DNA of 33,876 nucleotides from Bacteroidia bacterium (GTDB lineage: Bacteria > Bacteroidota > Bacteroidia > Chitinophagales > Saprospiraceae): positions 1-33,876 of the forward strand of contig JAUIKE010000089.1 of assembly GCA_030430845.1 (NCBI GenBank), in the 5' to 3' direction. Both the position numbers and the translations under genes were made by a program. Numbering within the stretch: position 1 is the first letter of the stretch; each line of letters begins with the position of its first letter. Of this stretch, positions 1 to 7,226 are shown piece by piece. The notes under the pieces were generated by a model that was not told the DNA's origin, ran no database searches, and worked only from the letters and a program-made list of their open reading frames with translations.

Positions 1-62
1 GAATCCACAGCTTGTCCGTGTTTCAGATTGGCCTGAGGGCTATCCGATTTTACGTCAGACAT
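1..62 (-). CDS. N-terminal start of an unidentified gene running off the left edge
   Basis: On the minus strand an ATG at 62-60 opens a frame with no stop up to the window edge, reading MSDVKSDSPQANLKHGQAVDS. The approximately 120 bases upstream are AT-rich and non-coding, as expected of a promoter region between divergent genes (the next gene, at 185, runs the other way). Only about 20 residues are visible, so no family can be named. The frame could be fortuitous because it is so short. Confidence 0.4.
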   Translation of the reverse strand, partial: MSDVKSDSPQANLKHGQAVD

Positions 63-184
63 GCCTTAAATCTTTCTTTCCAATTTTCAAAGAACTTCCC
101 GTGAAATAAAAGTGTACGGCAATGAAAAAAATAAAAACTCTAAACTCGGGAATCATAAATTGAAAAATTAAAATTGAATTAAAC

Positions 185-454
185 ATGGCCGAAATTCAAA
201 TTTCGAAGCATGCCCGAGAACAAATGAAAAAACGTGGGATATCAGAAGAAATGGTTTTTGATATTGTTCAATCTCCTGATCAAGAGATTTCAGAAGATTC
301 TGATAAACAGATTTATCAATCCATCAAATACTTTGAAAAGGACAAAAAGGAATTTTTAGTGAGAGTATTTGTTAATATCATTAAACCACCTAACTTGGTA
401 ATAACAGTATACCGAACTACAAAAATTGAAAAATATTGGCAAGATGAAGATTAA
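185..454 (+). CDS. DUF4258 domain protein (toxin-like small protein)
   Basis: An 89-residue protein with the pattern of the DUF4258 family: an N-terminal His-Ala-Arg-Glu-Gln-Met helix (residues 9-14), then a Lys-Arg-Gly-Ile turn, a central acidic linker, and a C-terminal beta-hairpin ending LVITVYRTTKIEKYW. DUF4258 proteins are small folds distantly similar to RelE/BrnT toxins, and they are often encoded just upstream of a DUF2283 partner, as here. The next gene overlaps by 11 bases (444-454), which implies co-translation. A toxin role is inferred from context and fold similarity and is not shown by the sequence. Family assignment is fairly sure; function is not. Confidence 0.8.
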   Translation: MAEIQISKHAREQMKKRGISEEMVFDIVQSPDQEISEDSDKQIYQSIKYFEKDKKEFLVRVFVNIIKPPNLVITVYRTTKIEKYWQDED

Positions 455-647
455 ATATGATCAAGAAGTCGATATTCTTCTAATCGAATTATCAGATTCA
501 GAAGTATATGAAAGTGATGAATCTAAGCCAGGGGTAATCTTAGATTATGACAGAGAAGGACAGATCATCCGTATTGAAATATTAGATGCTTCAAAACGGA
601 CGGGTACTCCATTTAAATTTGAATACGAAATGATCACAGGAGAATAA
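444..647 (+). CDS. DUF2283 domain protein, partner of the DUF4258 gene
   Basis: A 67-residue protein beginning MKIKYDQEVDILLIEL, the typical opening of DUF2283. The family has conserved hydrophobic strands, a glycine-containing centre (residues 32-44, PGVILDYDREGQI) and the segment IRIEILDASKR. The frame could open at a TTG at 426, but the ATG at 444 gives exactly the family N-terminus and is preferred. It overlaps the end of the DUF4258 gene by 11 bases, so the two are almost certainly one transcriptional unit. DUF2283 proteins are paired with DUF4258 or other small toxins in many genomes and are presumed antidotes. That role is an inference here. Confidence 0.82.
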   Translation: MKIKYDQEVDILLIELSDSEVYESDESKPGVILDYDREGQIIRIEILDASKRTGTPFKFEYEMITGE

Positions 648-652
648 ACTGG

Positions 653-730
653 ACCCAACATTGCATATGCGTCCAGCCTCTATGTCTATGGCAGGATTGG
701 CCACGCCGCATATGCGACCATTGTAGGCAA
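653..730. repeat. Spacer with inverted GCATATGCG repeats (cassette-end-like)
   Basis: Just after the DUF2283 stop lie two copies of GCATATGCG, at 663-671 and 708-716. The second sits in a perfect 10-bp palindrome (CGCATATGCG, 707-716). Because the unit is nearly self-complementary, the two copies can also pair with each other across a 36-base loop. An RYYYAAC-type heptamer (ACCCAAC, 653-659) precedes the first copy. This layout resembles, but does not meet, the definition of an integron attC site, since no clear GTTRRRY partner is seen at the other end. It may mark the boundary of a horizontally acquired segment. Confidence 0.35.
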
Positions 731-785
731 GCTCAAAAAGAACTAAAAAGTGCAGAATTTTGTAGATATTTAAACAAGCAGTTAA

Positions 786-893
786 AACCAAATCATCATT
801 TCAACAGAACAGGCAGAAAGAAGGAAAAAATTAGAAAAAATGATTTCTGAGGATTTTGATCGATATGGTGATGTGTTTAAAGCATTGGCCTAA
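786..893 (+). pseudogene. Short C-terminal coding remnant
   Basis: A frame from 786 to the TAA at 891-893 encodes about 35 residues that look like real protein: NQIIISTEQAERRKK, then LEKMISEDFDRYGDVFKALA. It has an amphipathic helix and a charged composition, but it begins right after an in-frame stop (783-785) and contains no proper start apart from an internal ATG at 840. It is best read as the surviving tail of a gene whose front has been lost, or a tiny ORF with an unusual start. I cannot name the family. Confidence 0.3.
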
Positions 894-939
894 ATAAATG
901 GAATATCTGCAAAAAGAGGATATCATCCTAATCAATAAA

Positions 940-1455
940 ATGACGATTGAAACAAAGAACTTAAAACTTATTCCTTGCGACATAGAAATACTGAAATCTG
1001 CAATTCAAGGAAATGATGTTCTTGCAAGGAAAATCAACGTTACTGTTCAGGACAATTGGACAGAATTTGGCCTCGGCGCTTTACAGTATTCACTTAGCAG
1101 ACTTACAGAAAGTGAAGAAGAAAGCGGTTGGTGGACTTATTTTCCCATTCACAAGCAAGAAAACAAACTAATTGGAAGCGGCGGTTATAAAGGCAAACCG
1201 ACCTCTGATGGGACAGTTGAACTTGGTTATGAAATTGCACCGGCCTTTCGCAATCGTGGACTTGCAACTGAAATGACAAAGGGACTTATAGAAAATGCTT
1301 TTAAAGACAAGAGAGTAAAGTTAATAATTGCACACACTCTTGGACAAGAAAATCCTTCAACTAGTGTTTTGCAAAAATGTGGGTTTGAAAAAGTTCAGGA
1401 AATTAATGACTCAGACGATGGATTGATATGGAAGTGGGAACTAAAAAGACAATAA
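940..1455 (+). CDS. GNAT family N-acetyltransferase
   Basis: A 171-residue protein of the RimJ/RimL-like branch of the GNAT superfamily, which transfers acetyl groups from acetyl-CoA to amines. The acetyl-CoA binding motif A is clear as LGYEIAPAFRNRGLATEM, with the pyrophosphate-binding loop R-N-R-G-L-A. The downstream segment with NPSTSVLQKCGFEKV is the usual motif B region. An upstream ATG at 898 would add 14 residues. The ATG at 940 is preferred because MTIETKNLKLIPC matches how these proteins normally begin. The substrate cannot be inferred. Neighbours are unrelated single genes, so it probably stands alone. Confidence 0.85.
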   Translation: MTIETKNLKLIPCDIEILKSAIQGNDVLARKINVTVQDNWTEFGLGALQYSLSRLTESEEESGWWTYFPIHKQENKLIGSGGYKGKPTSDGTVELGYEIAPAFRNRGLATEMTKGLIENAFKDKRVKLIIAHTLGQENPSTSVLQKCGFEKVQEINDSDDGLIWKWELKRQ

Positions 1456-1595
1456 AACAAGAAGCCCGAACCGCTAACAAAAGCTATGAACCATTACCTG
1501 AAAACAGGCAAAATACTTGCCGGATTGCCGAACTTTTAAATAACACAAGTTGATAGCCCAACTTGGACCAATTCAACTAAACTTACATAAATATT
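1456..1595. other. Non-coding spacer with short inverted repeat
   Basis: There is no ORF in this 140-base gap. It contains an inverted repeat, CAAGTTG (1546-1552) and CAACTTG (1559-1565), around a 6-base loop, and a GCCCAAC heptamer (1556-1562). Like the spacer at 653-730 it has features reminiscent of gene-cassette ends. The similarity is weak and may be chance. Confidence 0.3.
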
Positions 1596-2051
1596 ATGAC
1601 ACTTGATTCATTGAGAAGCTTGTATGAAAGGGACTTGAAAAAACTGATAAAAGAAGTTGAGTTGTATGAAAAGGAGGAAAGTATGTGGCTAATTGAGGCC
1701 AATATTTTGAATTCAGGAGGGAATTTGTGCTTGCATTTAGTGGGCAATCTTCAAACTTATATAGGTGTAGGGCTTGCCAAAACCGACTATGTTAGAAATA
1801 GAGATGCTGAGTTTTCGTTAAAAAATGTTCCCAAAACAAAATTAATTGAGCAAGTTGAGGAAACCATTAAGGTCGTTGCTAGGGGATTAAATAATTTAAA
1901 TGAAGCTGATTTATCAAAGGATTTCCCCATAATTATTTGGGACAAACCTACCAACATGGGGTATACTTTGATTCATTTACTGACTCATTTAAGTTATCAC
2001 TTGGGACAAATCAATTACCATAGACGAATGATAGAAAAAAATCCAGTATAA
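1596..2051 (+). CDS. DinB/DUF1572 family protein
   Basis: A 151-residue all-helical protein of the DinB superfamily (DUF1572 branch). The family has a four-helix bundle that holds a divalent metal through three histidines. Here the candidate ligands are the His in NLCLHLVGN (residue about 47) and those of HLLTHLSYHLGQINYH (about 128-142). The C-terminal THLSYHLGQI pattern is the most diagnostic part. Some members are thiol transferases or stress-induced proteins, but most are uncharacterised, so no reaction is proposed. It begins with ATG in an AT-rich leader and is followed by a hairpin. Confidence 0.82.
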   Translation: MTLDSLRSLYERDLKKLIKEVELYEKEESMWLIEANILNSGGNLCLHLVGNLQTYIGVGLAKTDYVRNRDAEFSLKNVPKTKLIEQVEETIKVVARGLNNLNEADLSKDFPIIIWDKPTNMGYTLIHLLTHLSYHLGQINYHRRMIEKNPV

Positions 2052-2074
2052 TGATTATTGTGCTCAATAATCAT
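2051..2074. terminator. Hairpin at the end of the DinB-like gene
   Basis: A perfect 9-bp stem (ATGATTATT / AATAATCAT) with a 6-base loop begins on the last base of the stop codon. The stem is AT-rich and has no T-run after it, so it is a weak terminator candidate and may only be an end-of-cassette repeat. Confidence 0.35.
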
Positions 2075-2133
2075 ACTCCTTACCAGTGCAGGCCATCGGT
2101 TTGGGTAATAATATAAATTTCAACCGATAAAAA

Positions 2134-2895
2134 ATGAAGACTAACCTCAAAGAAGTCAATGAACTCCATAATATGGACCTTTACCTATATTTTTATGAAG
2201 ATTTCATTGATGAACAGCGAACAAGTAAAGAATGTGAGTTTATCATCCAGGAATGCGGATTAAAACCGGAAATGAAAATACTTGACCTCGCTTGTGGGCA
2301 TGGAAGGCATTCCATTTTTTTTGCAAAAAAAGGTTTCAAAGTTTCAGGAATAGACCTCAATTCCCGATTTATTGAACTGGCCCGAAAAAATGCTGATCAA
2401 CAAGATTTAACAATTGATTTTAAGGCGGACAATATGCTTAATATAGAGGCCGAAGATGTCTACGATTGTGTCGTACTAGTGTTTAACAGCTTCGGCTTTT
2501 TGGACAAGAAAGATGGAATAGCATTGATCCAAAAGTTGAAATCGGCTATAAAAAGAGATGGTAAAATTTTTATAGATATCAAAAACAGAGACAGCATTTT
2601 GAAAGAATTAAACCCCTGTCAGGTGCTGGAAAAAGGGACGGACTTAATGATCGATAGGCTGTCTTTTAATCCCCAAAATGGAACTACGACCAACAACAGA
2701 ATTTACATAAAAGATGGCGTAAGGTATGATACACCTTTCACCATGCAATTGTATCACTTTTCAGAATTTGAAGAACTCCTTGCTAACAATGGGTTGGAAA
2801 TAATTCAATCATATGGTAGTTGGAGTGGCGAAGTATTTGGTGCGAATTCGAGAAGAATCATTTTAATAATTGAAAGCAGTCCTGTTTCCAAATAG
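2134..2895 (+). CDS. Class I SAM-dependent methyltransferase
   Basis: A 253-residue protein with the Rossmann-type SAM-binding core. Motif I is KILDLACGHGRHS (residues 48-60), the acidic end of strand beta-2 is SGIDLN (about 73-78), and motif II/III is represented by DCVVLVFNSFGFL. The C-terminal half has the DGVRYDTPF and beta-strand pattern of the Methyltransf_25/11 group with a small-molecule substrate. The substrate cannot be told from sequence. It is preceded by an 82-base spacer with no promoter I can define, and is followed after 53 bases by the AraC regulator on the same strand. Confidence 0.88.
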   Translation: MKTNLKEVNELHNMDLYLYFYEDFIDEQRTSKECEFIIQECGLKPEMKILDLACGHGRHSIFFAKKGFKVSGIDLNSRFIELARKNADQQDLTIDFKADNMLNIEAEDVYDCVVLVFNSFGFLDKKDGIALIQKLKSAIKRDGKIFIDIKNRDSILKELNPCQVLEKGTDLMIDRLSFNPQNGTTTNNRIYIKDGVRYDTPFTMQLYHFSEFEELLANNGLEIIQSYGSWSGEVFGANSRRIILIIESSPVSK

Positions 2896-2948
2896 TCTGT
2901 AGCTGCCATTGGCTGAGATGGAACGAAAAATTGTAAATTGAGATTCAT

Positions 2949-3980
2949 ATGGAGACAGATCAGCTTATATTCTTCTTCAGCGCATTAGGTGCCTTTAACG
3001 GTTTCCTTTTGTCTTTTTACTTTGCGCTAACAGCCGAAAGAAAGAGGTTTTCAAATTATTTTTTGGCCTTCCTGTTGCTGACCTTGAGTATCAGGATCAT
3101 CAAGTCAGTTTTTTTCTTTTTCAACCCCCAGCTTGCCGGCGTTTTTATACAAATTGGCCTTTCGGCTTGTATACTTATTGGCCCGTTCCTTTACCTGTAT
3201 TTACGCAGGTCCATCAGGAACATACACGGAAAATGGGTGATACATATCCTGCCTTTTTTCATCGGGATTACCATCTTGGGGATCTATTATCCCTACGTAG
3301 AACACCGTGTCGTATGGAGTAGATGGATTGTGAAAGGTATTTACTTACAGTGGCTGATATACGTTCTTCTGTCCTTCAAATTTATTAGGCCGTTTTTTCA
3401 AAAGCTGTTTAATAAAAAAGAAAAGCTAAGTAATCTCGATATATGGCTGCTCAGTATTTTTTCTGGGGTGGCATTCATCTGGTTGGCGTACACTATAGGC
3501 TCGTACACCTCTTATATTGTAGGTGCCTTATCCTTTTCGTTTGTACTGTATCTGATCATCTTGCTATTCGTATTCAGAAGTAATAAGAAGACGACTTTTT
3601 TTGAAGAAAAAGAAAAATACAAGAACAAAGAGATAGATACCGATACCATAGAACGGATTAAAACCAAACTATCCAAGGTGAAAGATAAAGAATTATTCCT
3701 CCAGCCCAATATCTCGCTTGCCGAGGTAGCCAGAGAACTAGTGATCCCTCCACACACCTTATCTCAGTATCTAAATGACCATTTAGGCAAGTCTTTTTCT
3801 AACTTCATCAACGAATTGAGAATCGAAAAAGCCAAAGAACTGCTGCTTTCCAATAGCATGTACACCATCGAAGGCCTCGGCTATGAAAGCGGCTTCAATT
3901 CAAAATCCACCTTCCATACGACTTTTAAAAAAATGACCGGGCTGACTCCAGCCGAATATCGGGAAAAAGAAAGGAAATGA
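2949..3980 (+). CDS. AraC-family regulator with N-terminal membrane-spanning sensor region
   Basis: A 343-residue protein in two parts. Residues 1 to about 215 form roughly seven hydrophobic helices of the kind found in membrane-anchored AraC regulators of Bacteroidota. A charged linker rich in Lys and Glu (about 215-245) follows. Residues about 250-340 form the AraC double helix-turn-helix DNA-binding domain. The first helix-turn-helix covers SLAEVARELVIPPHTLSQYL; the second ends in the signature SGFNSKSTFHTTFKKMTGLTP. It likely senses a signal at or through the inner membrane. Its target is unknown. A rho-independent terminator follows, so the unit probably ends here. Confidence 0.92.
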   Translation: METDQLIFFFSALGAFNGFLLSFYFALTAERKRFSNYFLAFLLLTLSIRIIKSVFFFFNPQLAGVFIQIGLSACILIGPFLYLYLRRSIRNIHGKWVIHILPFFIGITILGIYYPYVEHRVVWSRWIVKGIYLQWLIYVLLSFKFIRPFFQKLFNKKEKLSNLDIWLLSIFSGVAFIWLAYTIGSYTSYIVGALSFSFVLYLIILLFVFRSNKKTTFFEEKEKYKNKEIDTDTIERIKTKLSKVKDKELFLQPNISLAEVARELVIPPHTLSQYLNDHLGKSFSNFINELRIEKAKELLLSNSMYTIEGLGYESGFNSKSTFHTTFKKMTGLTPAEYREKERK

Positions 3981-4003
3981 GTTCAATATTATAAATCCGA
4001 ACT

Positions 4004-4032
4004 GCTGTGAAACAGCTTTTTCTCCTTTTTTA
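4004..4032 (+). terminator. Rho-independent terminator after the AraC gene
   Basis: A 5-bp GC-containing stem GCTGT/ACAGC with a GAA loop (4004-4016) is followed directly by TTTTTCTCCTTTTTT. Position and T-tract fit termination of the AraC transcript. The stem is short. Confidence 0.6.
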
Positions 4033-4067
4033 TCGGCCTTGCTGCATATTTGCCTCAAAACTAACAT

Positions 4068-4514
4068 ATGCACAACATGAAAAAATTAATCTTGCTTTCA
4101 ACATTATTGCTGTCCAACTTTTACCTGTCCGCTCAAACTGAAAAAAACACTTCGGAAATTCAACAGATTACCGAAACGCTCATGCACTACATTGAAGGGA
4201 CGGCCAATGGTGAACCGGAAAGACTTCGGACAGCCTTTCATCCGGATTTTAACCTCTACACGGTTACAGAAGAGGATAGCCTCCGAATCCGCTCAGGCGA
4301 ACAATACATCGCCAACGTTAAAAAGGGAGAAAAAACAAACCGCATCGGCCGGATTATTTCCATAGACTATGAAAAAGACGCGGCCATTGCCAAAGCCGAA
4401 ATCGTCATCCCGAAATGGCGTATTTTTACCGACTACTTCCTCTTATTAAAATATGAAGGCTCCTGGAAAATTGTACATAAAAGCTATACATGGAGAGCAT
4501 ATCCTAAAGACTAG
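4068..4514 (+). CDS. Secreted NTF2-like (putative lumazine-binding) protein
   Basis: A 148-residue exported protein. Residues 1-24 are a Sec signal peptide (MHNMKKLILLSTLL..., cleavage near LSAQ|T). The mature part matches the SnoaL/NTF2-like 'putative lumazine-binding' family: an N-terminal helix EIQQITETLMHYIEGTANG, then AFHPDFNLYTV, and a closing pair of strands YFLLLKYEGSWKIVHKSYT. A second ATG at 4077 (MKKLILL) is equally likely as the start. These cone-shaped folds can bind small ligands, but most family members have no assigned substrate. It is flanked by a terminator upstream and a long non-coding gap downstream, so it is probably monocistronic. Confidence 0.83.
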   Translation: MHNMKKLILLSTLLLSNFYLSAQTEKNTSEIQQITETLMHYIEGTANGEPERLRTAFHPDFNLYTVTEEDSLRIRSGEQYIANVKKGEKTNRIGRIISIDYEKDAAIAKAEIVIPKWRIFTDYFLLLKYEGSWKIVHKSYTWRAYPKD

Positions 4515-4630
4515 CAAAAGTTGTACTTTTATGCAACAATGAACGAGTGAGTGTATGAATAAATGTAGGTCTATAATATGAATCAACCCTTTTTTTATAA
4601 TAAAGTTGTTTAACTAATTCTTGATTTTCA

Positions 4631-4690
4631 ATTCGTTGTCCGTTACTAGTTGCCCGTTTAATCGCGTACAACGAACAACTGACAACGAAT
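4631..4690. repeat. Intergenic imperfect inverted repeat (repeat copy A)
   Basis: Within the 270-base gap 4515-4784, arms 4631-4656 and 4665-4690 pair at 20 of 26 positions, the outer ten perfectly (ATTCGTTGTC / GACAACGAAT), around an 8-base loop. A 17-base part of the left arm (4634-4650) matches 14 of 17 bases of the repeat at 8663-8679, suggesting a dispersed intergenic repeat family. The rest of the gap shows no ORF. Confidence 0.6.
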
Positions 4691-4784
4691 GAAAAAATAT
4701 AGATGATTGAAAGTTAATGCTTTATAAGTGGTCTCGAGGATTTGGGAAGGCTCATATTACAGACTTTAGAACCATTATTAGTCT

Positions 4785-6284
4785 ATGCGGAATCTATTCC
4801 TTATTGTTGTTGCAGTCTTTTGTACGACCTCTCTTTTTTCCCAAAATTATAATATCCTCAATTTTGGCGCTTTGCCGGATGGGAAAACACTGAATACCTC
4901 CGCCATACAAGCTGCCGTTGATGCAGCCCATAAAAATGGGGGAGGGCGTGTGATCATTCCGGCCGGCCGATTTCTGTCCGGTGCCCTCCAAATGAAATCC
5001 GATGTCGAATTGCATGTTGAAAAAGATGGCTTCCTGCTCGGAAGTACGGATCCGAGTCATTATTTCAAGCTCAGGAGATGGAAAGCCCTATTGTTGGCCG
5101 ATAAAGAACAGAACATTGCCATTACAGGTAAGGGGGTGATCGACGGACAAGGGCGTCAGTTAGCGCTTCATCTCGACAGTTTATTTTACGCAGGAGAGAT
5201 TGACAGCGCCATGTATAATTTCGTTGAAATGCGCCCTAAGTATTACCTGAGGCCTCAGCTCATCGAGTTCGTGGAGTGCACGAATATCAAGATCAAAAAC
5301 ATTACCCTGAAGAATGCAGCTTGCTGGGTACAAACCTACGATAAATGCCGGAATATCCTTATGGACAGCGTCCGGGTGGATAGCGATGCCTATTGGAATA
5401 ATGACGGTATCGATATTCAGGATTGCATCAATGTGCGGATCACTAATTGCTACGTTAACTCTGCAGATGATGGGATCTGCCTGAAATCACAATCTTCCGC
5501 ACATCTGTGTGACAGTATTTACATTGCCAACTGCACGGTCCGTTCTAGCGCCAGCGCCGTCAAATTCGGGACAGTGTCCCATGGAGGTTTTAAAAACGTG
5601 GTGATTAAAAATATCAAAGTATTTGACACCTTTCGCTCTGCACTGGCCATAGAATGTGTGGATGGGGCCGTACTGGAAAACATATTGATTGATAGCATCA
5701 CCGCCACCAATACAGGAAATGCCCTTTTCATACGCCTCGCTGAGCGTTCAAAAAAGGAAAAGATGGGCATTCTAAGAAATGTCACCATAAAAAATATGAA
5801 GGTGGAGGTTTCGCTCGAACGACCCGATTATGCCTATGATATTAGAGGCCCTGCCCTGCCTTTCTTTCACAATACCTTCCCGGCTTCTATCACAGGCATT
5901 CCCGGCTTTCCGGTGGAAAATGTCCGCCTGGAAAATATCGAGATATCCTATCCAGGAAGAGGCAACCGAGGCCTTGCGAATGCTCCGCTTTCGAGATTGG
6001 ACCAGGTACCGGAGAAAATATCCGATTATCCCGAGTTCTCCATGTTCCGAGAATTGCCTGCCTGGGGCTTTTATGTGCGGCATGTGGAAGGATTAGCGAT
6101 GAAAAATATTCAGTTAAGCATTGAGGCACCCGATTATCGTCCCGCCATTATCTTTGATGATGTGAAAAAACTGAATCTGCATTCGGTCCGTATTTCAGGA
6201 GATAAAAAGGAAAAGCACATTATTTTGTATAATACGGATGGGGTGGAGATTGATAATGGAAAAAATGTACTTAAGTTGAAATAA
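4785..6284 (+). CDS. Secreted glycoside hydrolase family 28 enzyme (polygalacturonase-like)
   Basis: A 499-residue protein with a Sec signal peptide (residues 1-19, cleavage near FS|QN), followed by the right-handed parallel beta-helix of family GH28, which hydrolyses alpha-galacturonide or related linkages in pectins. The N-terminal signature is YNILNFGALPDGKTLNT. The catalytic acids are visible as NNDGID (Asp207) and SADDG (Asp228, Asp229), and the conserved His as SHGG (His266). The classical RIK substrate-binding triplet is not seen at its usual place, which suggests a substrate other than plain polygalacturonate, such as rhamnogalacturonan or a xylogalacturonan. Its stop codon abuts the next gene directly, so the two are translationally coupled. 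Confidence 0.93.
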   Translation: MRNLFLIVVAVFCTTSLFSQNYNILNFGALPDGKTLNTSAIQAAVDAAHKNGGGRVIIPAGRFLSGALQMKSDVELHVEKDGFLLGSTDPSHYFKLRRWKALLLADKEQNIAITGKGVIDGQGRQLALHLDSLFYAGEIDSAMYNFVEMRPKYYLRPQLIEFVECTNIKIKNITLKNAACWVQTYDKCRNILMDSVRVDSDAYWNNDGIDIQDCINVRITNCYVNSADDGICLKSQSSAHLCDSIYIANCTVRSSASAVKFGTVSHGGFKNVVIKNIKVFDTFRSALAIECVDGAVLENILIDSITATNTGNALFIRLAERSKKEKMGILRNVTIKNMKVEVSLERPDYAYDIRGPALPFFHNTFPASITGIPGFPVENVRLENIEISYPGRGNRGLANAPLSRLDQVPEKISDYPEFSMFRELPAWGFYVRHVEGLAMKNIQLSIEAPDYRPAIIFDDVKKLNLHSVRISGDKKEKHIILYNTDGVEIDNGKNVLKLK

Positions 6285-7226
6285 ATGAAGTGTGTCAATA
6301 TGAACAGGACGGCTCCTTTCTTACTGATATTGTTGATTGTTGCCTTTGGCTGTAGGCCGACATCCGATGGAGGGCTGAATGAGGATCCTTTTCAATCTAT
6401 TGGCAGAGGGGCTTTGCTGACCACTCATTTTGATTCTTTTGAGGATTTTAAAAAGCATGTTCAGGTCGAATATAAAAAAGGACGGAAGCCTGAAGTACGC
6501 TTGACGCACAGAAGTGGCGAGTATGAAGTGACCAGTGTATTGAAAGTGGGGGTCAGTGAAGAGGATATTATGCAAGTTAGGATCGGCAGTTTTTGGGATA
6601 AGCTGGGCCTATGTTTCAAGTCTCCCTATTTCGTGATTCACCGGCAGGAGGTTTTAAAGGTTTATATTCTAGGTAGAAGGAGACATAATTTATTTGGATG
6701 GAAAGACGTAGCATTTTACGACCTTGCCGAAACTATGATGGACAACATTATTGATGTGGGGATCGTGCCTCAGGACTCCAGCGATTTTTCAGAGAAAGGA
6801 TATATCAACACCTTTAATCACATCAATTCCCAGGCATTAATGACCACTTTGTTCTCTGAGAAATTAGCTGATTTTATTGCTGATACGCATGAACGAAGTA
6901 CCCTGCCTGAGTTAATTAGTGGAGCATTTTCCAAAGAGCAACTAACCGATATCAAAAACGGAGCAGTAGACAATTATGTGGATTTTGTAAACAACGAATG
7001 GGGGCAGGAAATAGGAAAAGTGCTTAAAAGTAAGTATAAGATTAATCGCCAAACTCATTGGACTCCTGAATTACTAGCCGACTACCTCAACGACATACAA
7101 AAGTATTATAGTGAAGCTCTACAAATTGGCTTTGATCCCTACAGTAGAGAGGATGAAGTTGTTGTTCGGTTTTCTGAAAAGCTTAATTTAGTTTTGAAAA
7201 ATGCCTCAAAAATGAAAGGCGTTTAG
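6285..7226 (+). CDS. Putative lipoprotein coupled to the GH28 gene, unknown function
   Basis: A 313-residue protein starting on the base after the GH28 stop (TAAATG). A start at 6300 (MNRTAPFLLILL) is also possible. The N-terminus is a hydrophobic signal ending IVAFGC, a somewhat relaxed lipobox, so it is likely a lipidated envelope protein. The body is mixed alpha/beta, with aromatic-rich strands in the middle and a helical, charged C-terminal third. I do not recognise the family. Tight coupling to the GH28 gene suggests co-expression, but a catalytic part in pectin breakdown is not shown. Its last codons overlap those of the convergent pentapeptide-repeat gene. Confidence 0.75.
   Translation: MKCVNMNRTAPFLLILLIVAFGCRPTSDGGLNEDPFQSIGRGALLTTHFDSFEDFKKHVQVEYKKGRKPEVRLTHRSGEYEVTSVLKVGVSEEDIMQVRIGSFWDKLGLCFKSPYFVIHRQEVLKVYILGRRRHNLFGWKDVAFYDLAETMMDNIIDVGIVPQDSSDFSEKGYINTFNHINSQALMTTLFSEKLADFIADTHERSTLPELISGAFSKEQLTDIKNGAVDNYVDFVNNEWGQEIGKVLKSKYKINRQTHWTPELLADYLNDIQKYYSEALQIGFDPYSREDEVVVRFSEKLNLVLKNASKMKGV

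Noticed and set aside
653..730. A true integron attC site
   Set aside because: One RYYYAAC heptamer and an inverted repeat are present, but no matching GTTRRRY end and no integrase gene are seen, so it is kept only as an attC-like spacer.
5519..6129. Minus- and plus-strand ORFs of 79-103 residues inside the GH28 gene
   Set aside because: They lie wholly within a gene with strong family motifs and have no start context or homology pattern of their own.
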